Assembly (NCBI RefSeq): GCF_003217235.1
Contig: NZ_QJTF01000002.1
Coordinates: forward strand, 148,415-212,414
Direction of reading: 5' to 3'
DNA: 64,000 bases
Source: Paramesorhizobium leguminum
GTDB taxonomy: Bacteria; Pseudomonadota; Alphaproteobacteria; Rhizobiales; Rhizobiaceae
The position numbers and the translations under genes were made by a program. Below, in pieces: positions 7,755 to 15,898 of the stretch (position 1 is its first letter; every line of letters begins with the position of its first letter). The notes under the pieces were generated by a model, which saw nothing but the letters and a program-made list of their open reading frames with translations, was not told the origin of the DNA and searched no databases.

Positions 7755-8057
7755 ATGGCCGATCTCGTTGTCGTTTATTGGCGGGACATACCCGCCCAGG
7801 TAATCGTGAAGCAGGGCCGCAAGAGCGCCAAGCGCGAATTGCCGCAGCGTTTCACCGAAGCGATCGATATGTGCGCCATGCGTGTGGGCGCTGAAGGCAC
7901 CGACGCCTATCTCGCCGAATGGCGGCGCGGAACGCCCGTGGCCGTCGGCGACGATCTGGAAGCGGAAGCCGATGCGGCGTTTGCCCAGCTAGACAGTGAA
8001 TACACCCAAGACCGCCTCGTGGCGCTGGTAAAGGCAGGTGGACATGACCATTCATGA
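7755..8057 (+). CDS. 'Virulence factor' family small protein next to metF
   Basis: The 100-residue acidic protein (LVVVYWRDIPAQVIVKQGRK, then RFTEAIDMCAMRVGAEGTDAYLAEWRR) matches the small conserved family named 'Virulence factor' in Pfam (recalled as PF13769). Its function is not known; the family name is historical. It overlaps the MetF-like gene by 14 bases, implying translational coupling and a joint role. No signal peptide or membrane segment is seen. In this context it is more likely an accessory of folate/corrinoid methyl transfer than a virulence determinant. Confidence 0.72.
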   Translation: MADLVVVYWRDIPAQVIVKQGRKSAKRELPQRFTEAIDMCAMRVGAEGTDAYLAEWRRGTPVAVGDDLEAEADAAFAQLDSEYTQDRLVALVKAGGHDHS

Positions 8058-8937
8058 GCTGAAATCCTCTCAAGCGACCCGCATCGCCGCATCCATCGAG
8101 CTGGCGCCAAAGCAGGCAATCGAGTCGCAGGATCTGCCGAGTCTGTTCCCGGCGGGAAGCCGCGTTTACATAACCGACATGGGCACCGACACGGTCGATA
8201 CATTGACCACCGCCGCCCGGCGCGTGAGCGACCTCGGCTACAAGCCCGTGCCGCACTTCGCCTGCCGCCGCTTGACCACCAAAGCGGCGCTTGAAGTCCG
8301 CATCCAGCGCGCGGCTGAAGAAGCTGGCGTCACCGATGTTCTCATTATCGGCGGTGGGCTGGAGCGCCCTGCGGGCGAGTTCAACTCGACCATGCAGGTC
8401 CTCGAAACCGGCTTCTTCGACCGCTACGGCATCACCGAGATGGGCATCGCCGGCCACCCCGAGGGCAGCCCCGATTTTTCCGAAGCCGTGGCCATCGAAG
8501 CCCTGCGCCTCAAAAAGAATTTCGGCGAGCGCACCGGTGCCCGCCTGCGCATCGTCACGCAGTTCGGCTTCGATGCGGAACATTTCATAATCTGGAGTGA
8601 AGGCCTACGCGACGCCGGCATCGACCTGCCCGTTCATCTGGGCATTGCCGGTCCCGCCAAGATCACCACGCTCATCAAATATGCCGCCATGTGCGGCATC
8701 GGCAATTCCATCACCTATTTGAAGAAGAACGCCCTGTCGTTGACCGCTCTTGCCACCAGCCACTCGCCGGAAGGCGTCGTCGGCCCCATCGAGCGGCATG
8801 TGCTGGAAAATCCGACGAGCAATATCAAGCAGATCCACGTATTCCCCTTCGGCGGCATCAGACAAGCCTCCGAATGGCTGGTCGAACGTGGTACTTGGAA
8901 TCCACATACCGTCGCCCCTGTCGCCGCCGCGCAATAA
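8044..8937 (+). CDS. metF: Methylenetetrahydrofolate reductase (MetF-like)
   Basis: The 297-residue TIM-barrel protein matches the MTHFR family: YITDMGTDTVDTLTTAARR, the VPHFACRRLTT segment (the place of the folate-binding 'H-x-T' part), VLIIGGGLERP, the GIAGHPEGSP motif near residue 150 and VTQFGFDAEHFIIWS. It interconverts methyl-THF and methylene-THF using flavin. Next to a methyl-THF-producing demethylation system it probably runs in the oxidative direction, feeding methyl groups into C1 metabolism. A GTG at 8038 opens the frame, but the ATG at 8044 is chosen (GGTGG upstream). The methyl-THF methyltransferase follows after 13 bases. Confidence 0.88.
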   Translation: MTIHELKSSQATRIAASIELAPKQAIESQDLPSLFPAGSRVYITDMGTDTVDTLTTAARRVSDLGYKPVPHFACRRLTTKAALEVRIQRAAEEAGVTDVLIIGGGLERPAGEFNSTMQVLETGFFDRYGITEMGIAGHPEGSPDFSEAVAIEALRLKKNFGERTGARLRIVTQFGFDAEHFIIWSEGLRDAGIDLPVHLGIAGPAKITTLIKYAAMCGIGNSITYLKKNALSLTALATSHSPEGVVGPIERHVLENPTSNIKQIHVFPFGGIRQASEWLVERGTWNPHTVAPVAAAQ

Positions 8938-8950
8938 GGAACAAATCCGC

Positions 8951-9913
8951 ATGACCCGCACCATCGTCGCCTCCGCGACACGAGAAATCGTCATCGGTTT
9001 CGACCAGCCCTTCTGCGTCATCGGCGAGCGCATCAACCCGACGGGGCGCAAGAAGCTCGCCGCCGAAATGGTCGCCGGCAATTTCGAGACGGTCATCAAG
9101 GATGCGCTGGAGCAAGCGGCTGCGGGCGCGACGATGCTGGATATCAACGCCGGCGTCACCGCCGTCGATCCGAATGCGACGGAGCCTGCGCTGATGGTGC
9201 AGACGCTGGAGATCGTCCAGGGACTGGTCGATTTGCCGCTCTCGATCGATTCCTCGGTCAGCGCCGCCATCGAGGCCGGGTTGAAGGTCGCCAAGGGCCG
9301 TCCGCTGGTCAACTCGGTGACGGGGGAACTGGAAAAGCTCGAAGCCATCCTGCCGCTCATCAAGAAATACAACGTGCCTGTCGTGGCGATTTCCAATGAC
9401 GAGACCGGTATTTCGGAAGACCCAGACGTGCGCTTCGAAGTGGCCCGCAAGATCGTGCGCCATGCCGCCGATTACGGCATTCCGGCGCATGACATCGTCG
9501 TCGATCCGCTGGTCATGCCGATCGGCGCGATGGGCACCGCCGGGCTGCAGGTCTTCCGGCTGGTGCGGCGGCTGCGCGAGGAGCTGGGCGTCAACACCAC
9601 CTGCGGCCTTTCCAACATCTCCTTCGGCCTCCCCCACCGCCACGGCATCAACGCCGCCTTCATCCCCATGGTCATCGCCAGCGGCATGACGTCAGCCATC
9701 ATGAACCCCTGCCGCCCGCAGGAGATGGAAATGGTCCATGCAGCCAATGTGCTGAACGGCACAGATGCCAATTGCGGCAAATGGATCAATAAATACCGCG
9801 ACCACCAGCCGACCCACGCCGCCAATGCCAATTCCGGCCAGCCGGTACCGGCGGGCGACAATGGCGGACGGCGACGTGGGGGGCGCGAGGCAAGGCGGGG
9901 GGTGGTGGTGTAG
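8951..9913 (+). CDS. Methyltetrahydrofolate:corrinoid methyltransferase (MtgA/AcsE-like)
   Basis: The 320-residue protein has the pterin-binding barrel of MetH/AcsE-type enzymes: CVIGERINPTGRKKLAAEM, ATMLDINAGVTAVDP, LSIDSSVSAAIEAGL, VVAISNDETGISEDPDVR and TTCGLSNISFGLPHRHGIN. It would take methyl from the methylated corrinoid protein and give methyl-THF. The frame is open from 8750 inside metF; the ATG at 8951 is the family start. The C-terminal tail (residues about 300-320) is Arg/Gly-rich, GGRRRGGREARRG, resembling the N-terminal tail of the MttB homologue and the C-terminus of the activator. The next cluster gene, the activator at 10615, is separated by repeats and a GIY-YIG gene. Confidence 0.9.
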   Translation: MTRTIVASATREIVIGFDQPFCVIGERINPTGRKKLAAEMVAGNFETVIKDALEQAAAGATMLDINAGVTAVDPNATEPALMVQTLEIVQGLVDLPLSIDSSVSAAIEAGLKVAKGRPLVNSVTGELEKLEAILPLIKKYNVPVVAISNDETGISEDPDVRFEVARKIVRHAADYGIPAHDIVVDPLVMPIGAMGTAGLQVFRLVRRLREELGVNTTCGLSNISFGLPHRHGINAAFIPMVIASGMTSAIMNPCRPQEMEMVHAANVLNGTDANCGKWINKYRDHQPTHAANANSGQPVPAGDNGGRRRGGREARRGVVV

Positions 9914-9925
9914 GGGCAGATATCG

Positions 9926-9998
9926 ACCCCCTTCACCCTCGTGGTTCGAGGCTCGTTTCGCTTCGCTACACTCACACCTCACCATGAGGGTGAAGGGG
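9926..9998. repeat. Palindromic repeat, TCGAGGCTCG family
   Basis: CCCCCTTCACCCTCGTGG, then TTCGAGGCTCGTTTCGCTTC and ACCTCACCATGAGGGTGAAG form an imperfect palindrome just after the methyltransferase gene. Other copies are at 10138-10206, 10525-10582, 38980-39116, 54541-54687 and 57970-58110. Together with the next copy it accounts for much of the 305-bp gap before the GIY-YIG gene; nothing else is recognised there. Confidence 0.85.
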
Positions 9999-10137
9999 CG
10001 GCGAGCGCTTCATTGGCCCTACCTTGCTTCACTGCGCAGATAAGCTCGAAACGGCCCATAATGCGAACTATTATAGAGAGGGACATTGTTTGCCATAGAG
10101 AGGGCGCTGTATTCAGTAGCTCTTGGAGAGGCATCTC

Positions 10138-10206
10138 AGGAGCCCTCATGGTGAGGTGCGATTGGAGCGAAGCGGAATGAGCCTCGAACCACGAGGGTGC
10201 TTGGCG
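10138..10206. repeat. Palindromic repeat, TCGAGGCTCG family
   Basis: AGGAGCCCTCATGGTGAGG ... GAGCCTCGAACCACGAGGG, inverse of the copy at 9926-9998. It lies about a dozen bases beyond the stop of the minus-strand GIY-YIG gene. Confidence 0.85.
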
Positions 10207-10218
10207 CCAACCCCAAGA

Positions 10219-10527
10219 TCAAGGTTTGGGTATCAGATGACCGCGACGGGACAATTCAGGCAATCCCTCATAATTGAGAGCGATCAGTGCTTCCTTTTTG
10301 CGCCGCGACCAGCCTTTGATCTGTTTTTCTCGCGCAATGGCCTCTTTCACAAGATCATAAGTTTCCGAGAATACGAGTTCCACCGGCCGTCTGTTCCACG
10401 TATATGCCATTTCATCAGGCAGATGGTTATGTTCCCATATCCGGGATTCGACCGACTGTTTTGTAATGCCGGTATAGTAGCTCCCATCGGCGCAGCGCAA
10501 AATATAGACAGTTGCTTCAACCATCAT
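10219..10527 (-). CDS. GIY-YIG nuclease-domain protein
   Basis: The 102-residue protein is a stand-alone GIY-YIG domain: VYILRCADGSYYTGITKQ holds the diagnostic pair in the form VYI...YYTG, followed by VESRIWEHN with the conserved Arg and by FSETYDLVKEAIAREKQIKG with the catalytic Glu. The frame is open to 11298 across antisense DNA, so the double ATG at 10527/10524 is used. The start codon itself belongs to the adjoining palindrome (10525-10582). Such small nucleases are common in proteobacteria and their task is generally unknown. It interrupts the corrinoid cluster on the opposite strand. Confidence 0.82.
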   Translation of the reverse strand: MMVEATVYILRCADGSYYTGITKQSVESRIWEHNHLPDEMAYTWNRRPVELVFSETYDLVKEAIAREKQIKGWSRRKKEALIALNYEGLPELSRRGHLIPKP

Positions 10528-10582
10528 GCCCCTCGTCCTTCGAGGCTCGCTACGCTCGCACCTCAGGATGAGGGGCATGATA
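10525..10582. repeat. Palindromic repeat, TCGAGGCTCG family, overlapping the GIY-YIG start
   Basis: CATGCCCCTCGTCCTTCGAG ... CTCGCACCTCAGGATGAGG and GGCATGAT form a palindrome whose left CAT is the start codon of the minus-strand nuclease gene. Confidence 0.85.
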
Positions 10583-10614
10583 GCGCCGCCCGAAAGCACT
10601 GCAATAGGTAATCC

Positions 10615-12729
10615 ATGAGCACCGACCCCCTCGTCCTCTTCATGCCCTCGGGCAAGCGCGGGCATTTCCCGGTTGGCACACCGGTTCTCGAAGCCGCGCG
10701 GTCGCTTGGCGTCTATGTCGAAAGCGTCTGCGGCGGACGCGCCACTTGCGGGCGCTGCCAGATCGAGGTGCAGGAGGGCCGGTTTGCCAAGCACGGCATC
10801 ACCTCCGCCAACGAGCATATCTCCGCCATCGGCCCGAAAGAACTTCGCTACGCCGAAAAGCGCGAGCTGAAGCCGGGACGCCGCCTCTCCTGCTCCGCCA
10901 CCATTGAAGGCGATCTCGTCATCGACGTGCCGCAGGACGTCCAGGTCAACGCCCAAACCATACGCAAGGACGTCGACACCCGCAGCATCGAGCGCAATCC
11001 GGCGGTCCACATGTGCTATGTCGAAGTGGAAGAGCCCGACATGCACAAGCCGCTCGGCGACCTCGACCGGTTGAAAGCAGCGCTTGAAAAGGACTGGGGA
11101 TACAAGGAGTTGCAGGTCGATGCCTATCTCCTGCCCAAACTCCAGCAGATCCTGCGCAAGGAAAAATGGGGCGTCACCGCCGCCATTCACCACGGCGAGG
11201 AAACCGGCCGCCCGACATTGATCGCACTCTGGCCCGGCCTCAAGAACGAGGCCTATGGTATCGCCTGCGACATCGGCTCGACCACCATCGCCATGCATCT
11301 ATCCTCGCTTCTTTCGGGCCGCACCCTCGCCTCGGCGGGCGCGTCCAACCCGCAGATCCGCTTCGGCGAGGATCTGATGAGCCGCGTTTCCTATGTCATG
11401 ATGAACCCCGACGGGCGCGAGGCGATGACGCTTGCGGTTCGCGAGGCGGTCAACAACCTCGTTGACAAGGTCTGCGCCGATGGCGGCATTGCGCGCGAGG
11501 ATATTCTCGACGCCGTCTTCGTCGGCAATCCGATCATGCACCACCTGTTCCTTGGCATCGACCCGACGGAGCTCGGCGGCGCGCCCTTCGCACTCGCCGT
11601 CTCGGGTGCCATGCATCTGAAATCGTCGGATATCGGCCTGCCAATGAATCCCGGCACCCGTGTCTACATGCTGCCCTGCATCGCCGGCCATGTCGGCGCG
11701 GACGCCGCCGCCGCGACGCTCAGCGAAGGCCCGCACCGGCAGGACGAGATGATGCTGCTCGTCGATGTCGGCACCAATGCCGAGATCGTATTGGGCAATC
11801 GCCAGCGCACCGTCGCGGCCTCCTCACCCACCGGCCCTGCCTTCGAGGGCGCGGAAATCTCCGGCGGACAGCGCGCCGCGCCCGGTGCCATCGAGCGCGT
11901 GCGCATCGACCCGGACACGCTGGAGCCGAAATTCCGCATCATCGGCGTCGAGCAATGGTCGGATGAGCCGGGGTTCGCGGAAGCAGCGAGCCGCACCGGC
12001 ATCACCGGCATTTGCGGGTCAGCTATCATCGAAGTCATCGCGGAAATGTACCTGTCCGGCATCATCTCCGAGGATGGCGTCATCGACGGCAGCCTAGCGC
12101 AAATCCAGGAAAAGTGTGAAGCGGTTTTCCGTCCGGATTTGCGCAAAAAAAACAACGCCCGCTCGCCCCGCATCACCGCCAATGGCCGCACCTTCTCCTA
12201 TCTCCTGCATGAGGGCAGCCCGCGCATCGCCATCACCCAGAACGACGTGCGCGCCATCCAGTTGGCGAAGGCCGCGCTCTATGCCGGGGTGAAGCTGCTG
12301 ATGGACAAGCTCGGCATCGATCATGTCGATCAGATCCGCTTCGCCGGCGCCTTCGGCTCGTTCATCGATCCGAAATACGCCATGGTCCTCGGCCTCATCC
12401 CAGATTGCGAGCTGGAAAACGTCAAGGCCGTCGGCAATGCGGCGGGAACCGGCGCGCGCATGGCGCTGCTCAACCGCGATTACCGCCGCGAAGTCGAGGA
12501 AACGGTGGGCCGCATCGAGAAGATTGAAACCGCACTGGAGCCGAAATTCCAGGAGCATTTCGTCTACGCCATGGCGATCCCCAACAAGGTCGATCCCTTC
12601 CCCAAGCTCTCCGCGGCGGTGAAGCTGCCGGAGCGGAAATCCGATGGCGATGGCTCCGACGGTCCGGCAGACGGCTCCCCCCGCCGCCGCTCCCGCGAGG
12701 AACGCGCCGCGCGCCGGAACCGAGGTTAG
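10615..12729 (+). CDS. Corrinoid activation protein, 2Fe-2S plus ASKHA domains (RACo/RamA type)
   Basis: The 704-residue protein reduces inactive Co(II) corrinoid to Co(I) with ATP. An N-terminal plant-type ferredoxin domain carries C39-x5-C45-x2-C48 (ESVCGGRATCGRC) and C93 (LSCSAT). After a linker follow the actin-like ATPase (ASKHA, DUF4445) segments ACDIGSTTIAMHLSS near 220, LLVDVGTNAEIVLGN near 385, and SGGQRAAPGAIERV. Domain order matches RACo-type activators with a 2Fe-2S domain, unlike methanogen RamA, which uses 4Fe-4S clusters at the C-terminus. The last 25 residues (GSPRRRSREERAARRNRG) form a basic tail like those of two other cluster proteins. A corrinoid that must work in an aerobe needs frequent reactivation, consistent with its presence. 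Confidence 0.92.
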   Translation: MSTDPLVLFMPSGKRGHFPVGTPVLEAARSLGVYVESVCGGRATCGRCQIEVQEGRFAKHGITSANEHISAIGPKELRYAEKRELKPGRRLSCSATIEGDLVIDVPQDVQVNAQTIRKDVDTRSIERNPAVHMCYVEVEEPDMHKPLGDLDRLKAALEKDWGYKELQVDAYLLPKLQQILRKEKWGVTAAIHHGEETGRPTLIALWPGLKNEAYGIACDIGSTTIAMHLSSLLSGRTLASAGASNPQIRFGEDLMSRVSYVMMNPDGREAMTLAVREAVNNLVDKVCADGGIAREDILDAVFVGNPIMHHLFLGIDPTELGGAPFALAVSGAMHLKSSDIGLPMNPGTRVYMLPCIAGHVGADAAAATLSEGPHRQDEMMLLVDVGTNAEIVLGNRQRTVAASSPTGPAFEGAEISGGQRAAPGAIERVRIDPDTLEPKFRIIGVEQWSDEPGFAEAASRTGITGICGSAIIEVIAEMYLSGIISEDGVIDGSLAQIQEKCEAVFRPDLRKKNNARSPRITANGRTFSYLLHEGSPRIAITQNDVRAIQLAKAALYAGVKLLMDKLGIDHVDQIRFAGAFGSFIDPKYAMVLGLIPDCELENVKAVGNAAGTGARMALLNRDYRREVEETVGRIEKIETALEPKFQEHFVYAMAIPNKVDPFPKLSAAVKLPERKSDGDGSDGPADGSPRRRSREERAARRNRG

Positions 12730-12760
12730 AGCGGCTCCTGTTTTAATGGATTCGCTAGAT

Positions 12761-12918
12761 ACCCCCCTCTGCCCTGCCGGGCATCTCCCCCTCAAGGGGG
12801 GAGATTACGCCTTCATGGCGCTCGCCACCAATCGCAGACGTTACAGAATAGATACGACGACTCGTGTCAGCCAATCTCCCCCCTTGAGGGGGAGATGCCC
12901 GGCAGGGCAGAGGGGGGT
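12761..12918. repeat. 158-bp palindromic element, copy B
   Basis: Arms ACCCCCCTCTGCCCTGCC and GGCAGGGCAGAGGGGGGT enclose the shared centre (GCCACCAATCGCAGACGTTA). It fills most of the gap between the activator gene and the sugar-kinase gene. Confidence 0.9.
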
Positions 12919-12991
12919 ACTGCCTCGCCAACTGCTCTCTTTGCTGCCTCCTCCCATCGACACCCGTTTCGCTTTCTGCGAATAAGGCCGC

Positions 12992-13903
12992 ATGATCACA
13001 TGTTTCGACATCGGCGGCACGGCCATCAAGAGCGCGCGGGCAACCTCGCCGCAAGATATCAAGGCTTTGGACCGCGTTCCGACACCACTCAACGATTTCG
13101 ACGCATTCGCCGCCGCAATCGGCAGGATAGCCACTGAAGCGACCGGCAACGACCATAGCCTCGTCTCGATTTCGCTTGCCGGCGTCATCGATGCCGATAG
13201 CGGGCGCATCACCTGCGCCAATATCCCGTGCATCGATGGGCGCCCCCTCGTCGCCGACCTCGAAGCAGTCCTGAAAAGACCCGTGCTGATCGCCAATGAC
13301 GCGGATTGCTTTGCGTTTGCCGAAGCAATTCTGGGCGCGGGGCGCGGTCATCGCGTGGTGTTCGGTGCAATTCTGGGCAGCGGCGTGGGAGGCGGCATCG
13401 TCATCGACGGCAAGGTCCTGACCGGAGCCGGCGGCTTTGCCGGGGAATGGGGCCACGGGCCGATTTCCGCCACGCTCGCCGGCAACCCGCCGGTCGCCAT
13501 ACCGCGTTTTGCCTGCGGCTGCGGCCAGACCGGATGCATCGACGCCATATGCAGCGCCCGCGGCCTCGAAAAGCTGCATCGCTATCTCCATGGCATGGAG
13601 GCAACCAGCACCGAGATCATCGACGCCTGGACAAGCGGCGATGCGAACGCCACCCATACCATCAATTGCCATGTCGACATCCTGTCGGACGCGCTGGCGC
13701 TGGTCGTCAATGTGCTCGGCGCATCCATCGTGCCCGTCGGCGGCGGACTGTCGAATTCGATGCCATTGATAGAGCGGATCGACGCGGCGGTGCGCAACCG
13801 CATATTGCGCAAAACGGACAAGCCGCTGGTGGTGCGCGGCGAATGCCGCATCGAACCGGGCCTCATCGGCGCGGGTCTGCTTGGGCTGGAAGCACGGCCA
13901 TGA
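12992..13903 (+). CDS. ROK family sugar kinase, probably N-acetylglucosamine kinase-like
   Basis: The 303-residue protein begins with the phosphate-binding motif CFDIGGTAIKSA, has SLAGVID, the catalytic region VLIANDADCFAFAEAI (Asn-Asp), GAILGSGVGGGIVIDG and the ROK zinc site GHGPI...CGCGQTGCIDAICSARG. It phosphorylates an aldohexose or amino sugar with ATP in the cytoplasm. The conserved Gly-His-Gly and three zinc cysteines make it a kinase rather than an XylR-type repressor; no HTH is present. cutC follows with an ATGA overlap, so the two are translationally coupled. The assignment to N-acetylglucosamine is by similarity of pattern only. Confidence 0.85.
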   Translation: MITCFDIGGTAIKSARATSPQDIKALDRVPTPLNDFDAFAAAIGRIATEATGNDHSLVSISLAGVIDADSGRITCANIPCIDGRPLVADLEAVLKRPVLIANDADCFAFAEAILGAGRGHRVVFGAILGSGVGGGIVIDGKVLTGAGGFAGEWGHGPISATLAGNPPVAIPRFACGCGQTGCIDAICSARGLEKLHRYLHGMEATSTEIIDAWTSGDANATHTINCHVDILSDALALVVNVLGASIVPVGGGLSNSMPLIERIDAAVRNRILRKTDKPLVVRGECRIEPGLIGAGLLGLEARP

Positions 13904-14619
13904 GCCACATCCTGCTGGAAGTCTGTGTCGATGATGCCGAAGGGCTGGAAGCGGCGATCGAAGGCGGCGCCGACCGCATCGAGCTTTGCTCCGCGCTGCA
14001 ACTGGGCGGCCTCACCCCCTCGCCCAGCCTCATCGCCCTTGCGTCACTGGCAACGATCCCAGTCTATGCGATGATCCGCCCGCGCGCGGGGGATTTCGTC
14101 TATACGGACCGCGAGATCGAGCAGATGCAATATGATATCTATGCCGCGCGCGCGGCGGGCCTCGCTGGCGTGGTGTTCGGCGCCAGCCGCCCCGACGGCA
14201 ATCTTGATCCTCACGCGCTTGAGCAACTCATGCGCGAGACAGACGGCCTCGGCACGACACTCCACCGCGCTTTCGATCTGGTGCCGTATATCGATGAAGC
14301 TGTACGCATTGCCATCGACACCGGCTTCGGGCGCATCCTCACGTCGGGTCGGGCAAGGACAGCGCTGGAAGGTTTGGATGATCTGGAAAAAGCATTCGCT
14401 GCGGCGGACGGTAAAATCTCGATCATGCCTGGTTCCGGACTGACGGCGGAGAATGTAGAAACGTTGTTGTCTCGCCTGCCCGTAACCGAGGTGCACGCCT
14501 CATGTGGCGTTGCTCTACCGTCAAGGGAAGGAAATATAGTTCGCCTTGGTTTTGAGGACGGCCTGCGGCGAAAGACTGACAAACATCGGGTGGCGGCGCT
14601 TAAGCGAAAGCTTCTTTAA
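13900..14619 (+). CDS. cutC: CutC family protein
   Basis: The 239-residue TIM-barrel protein shows the CutC signature: LLEVCVDDAEGLEAAIEGGADRIELC at the start, IPVYAMIRPRAGDFVYTDRE, GVVFGASRPDGNLD, TLHRAFDLVP and the ILTSGRA motif. CutC was linked to copper homeostasis, but that role is disputed and the reaction is unknown. The ATG at 13900 overlaps the kinase stop codon; the upstream open frame to 13306 is a shadow in the kinase gene. Coupling to a ROK kinase favours a task in sugar or amino-sugar metabolism. Confidence 0.9.
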   Translation: MSHILLEVCVDDAEGLEAAIEGGADRIELCSALQLGGLTPSPSLIALASLATIPVYAMIRPRAGDFVYTDREIEQMQYDIYAARAAGLAGVVFGASRPDGNLDPHALEQLMRETDGLGTTLHRAFDLVPYIDEAVRIAIDTGFGRILTSGRARTALEGLDDLEKAFAAADGKISIMPGSGLTAENVETLLSRLPVTEVHASCGVALPSREGNIVRLGFEDGLRRKTDKHRVAALKRKLL

Positions 14620-14679
14620 ATACAGATAGTTGTTGCTATTATCAGACTCAAAACGATAAGCGTTTCCGCGCTTCCTCTC

Positions 14680-14837
14680 ACCCTCCTCTGGCTTGCCAGC
14701 CATCTCCCCCTCAAGGGGGGAGATTACGCCTTCACAGGCGTATATACCAATCGCCAACGTTGCAGAATAAGAACCGTCATTGATGACAGCCAATCTCCCC
14801 CCTTGAGGGGGAGATGCCCGGCAGGGCAGAGGGGGGT
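14680..14837. repeat. 158-bp palindromic element, copy C
   Basis: Arms with CCTCTGGCTTGCCAGCCATC and GGCAGGGCAGAGGGGGGT around a centre with ACCAATCGCCAACGTTGCAG. It lies between the convergent cutC and LysR genes. Confidence 0.9.
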
Positions 14838-14876
14838 GAGAGGAAGCGCGGATCAGCAAATCCATCAACCACGCCC

Positions 14877-15791
14877 TCAAAACTTCCCCGTCCGCCCATA
14901 CTTCTCAAAAATCCCGCGCAAATGCTCCGCCACCACCTCCACATGCTGGCCGGCATTCTTGGCGACGATCATGCCAAGCTGGTAGCTGCCAAGCGGCGGC
15001 AGGCCGTGTTCCGGGCCGAGCGGGACGAGCCCCTCGCTCAGCAGCGTCTTGCCGAATGGTGCGATGGCGAGATCGGCGAGGATTGCCGACCGCTGGCCCG
15101 TGGTATGCGCGCTCATATAGGCGACGCGATACTCGCGCCCCGCTTTTTCCAGCGCCTCAAGCGCGTTGCCGCCCCAGGCGCAGCCCTCCTCCCACATGGA
15201 AAGCGGCAGCGGCTGGCGCTCATGCGCGGTGCCGCATTTGGCGCCGGCCCACACCAGTTCCTCGGTCATCAGCACCTCGACATCGCTGGTCTTCGGCACA
15301 AGGTTCGACAGATTGATCATGGTGATGTCGAGGCGCTTCTCATCTATCCGCCGGCGCAGATTTACGCTCTGGTCGATGACGACATCCACCGTCACGCTGG
15401 GATGCGTCTCGGCGAAGCGCTTCAGCACGTAGGGCAGCACCCATTCGCCGATATCGTCGGGCGACCCAAGCCGCACAAGGCCAGAAACGGTCGGCGCCAC
15501 GAACTTCGCCACCGCCTCCCGGTTGAGCGCCAGCATCCGCCGCGCATAGCCCAGCAGCAATTCGCCATCGCTCGTCAGCGAAACGGACCGCGCATCGCGC
15601 TCCAGAAGCGTGGTGCCAAGCGTCTCCTCCAGCTTCTTGATCTGCATCGACACCGCCGACGGCGTGCGGAACACCGCATTCGCCGCCGAAGAGAAGCTTC
15701 CCGTCTCGGCGATCATCACGAATGTCCTCAAAACGTCGAGGTCGAGAATAGGCAGCGGATGGTGCATCGGAGCGGTCATGTCCAGCCTCAT
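14877..15791 (-). CDS. LysR family transcriptional regulator
   Basis: The 304-residue protein has the LysR winged-helix at residues about 15-75 (LDVLRTFVMIAETGSFSSAA, then RTPSAVSMQIKKLEETLG) and the two-lobed effector domain (GLVRLGSPDDIGEWVLPYVL, then VDVVIDQS). The effector and targets are unknown. It is divergent from a DUF1127 gene; the 107-bp spacer contains a strong inverted repeat (15815-15841) fitting a LysR operator, so it likely controls itself and the DUF1127 gene. ATG at 15791 used; 15779 is an alternative. Confidence 0.92.
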   Translation of the reverse strand: MRLDMTAPMHHPLPILDLDVLRTFVMIAETGSFSSAANAVFRTPSAVSMQIKKLEETLGTTLLERDARSVSLTSDGELLLGYARRMLALNREAVAKFVAPTVSGLVRLGSPDDIGEWVLPYVLKRFAETHPSVTVDVVIDQSVNLRRRIDEKRLDITMINLSNLVPKTSDVEVLMTEELVWAGAKCGTAHERQPLPLSMWEEGCAWGGNALEALEKAGREYRVAYMSAHTTGQRSAILADLAIAPFGKTLLSEGLVPLGPEHGLPPLGSYQLGMIVAKNAGQHVEVVAEHLRGIFEKYGRTGKF

Positions 15792-15814
15792 GGATCAAAT
15801 ATATTGAATTCACA

Positions 15815-15841
15815 TGTTCATCAATTTCGTTTGATTGAACA
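15815..15841. promoter_or_regulatory. Putative LysR operator
   Basis: TGTTCATCAA at 15815-15824 faces TTGATTGAACA at 15831-15841, an inverted repeat in the lysR/DUF1127 spacer. Position, symmetry and the T-N-A type ends match a LysR site; binding is inferred. Confidence 0.55.
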
Positions 15842-15898
15842 TCAACATCATCCGATAGTCAAGAAAGGAAATAGAAATGGCTGCTCAGGAGAAACGCC

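Noticed and set aside
3014..12729. Methyl-transfer cluster as a genomic island
   Set aside because: No integrase, tRNA junction or marked base-composition change is visible; only the small nuclease cassettes look inserted.
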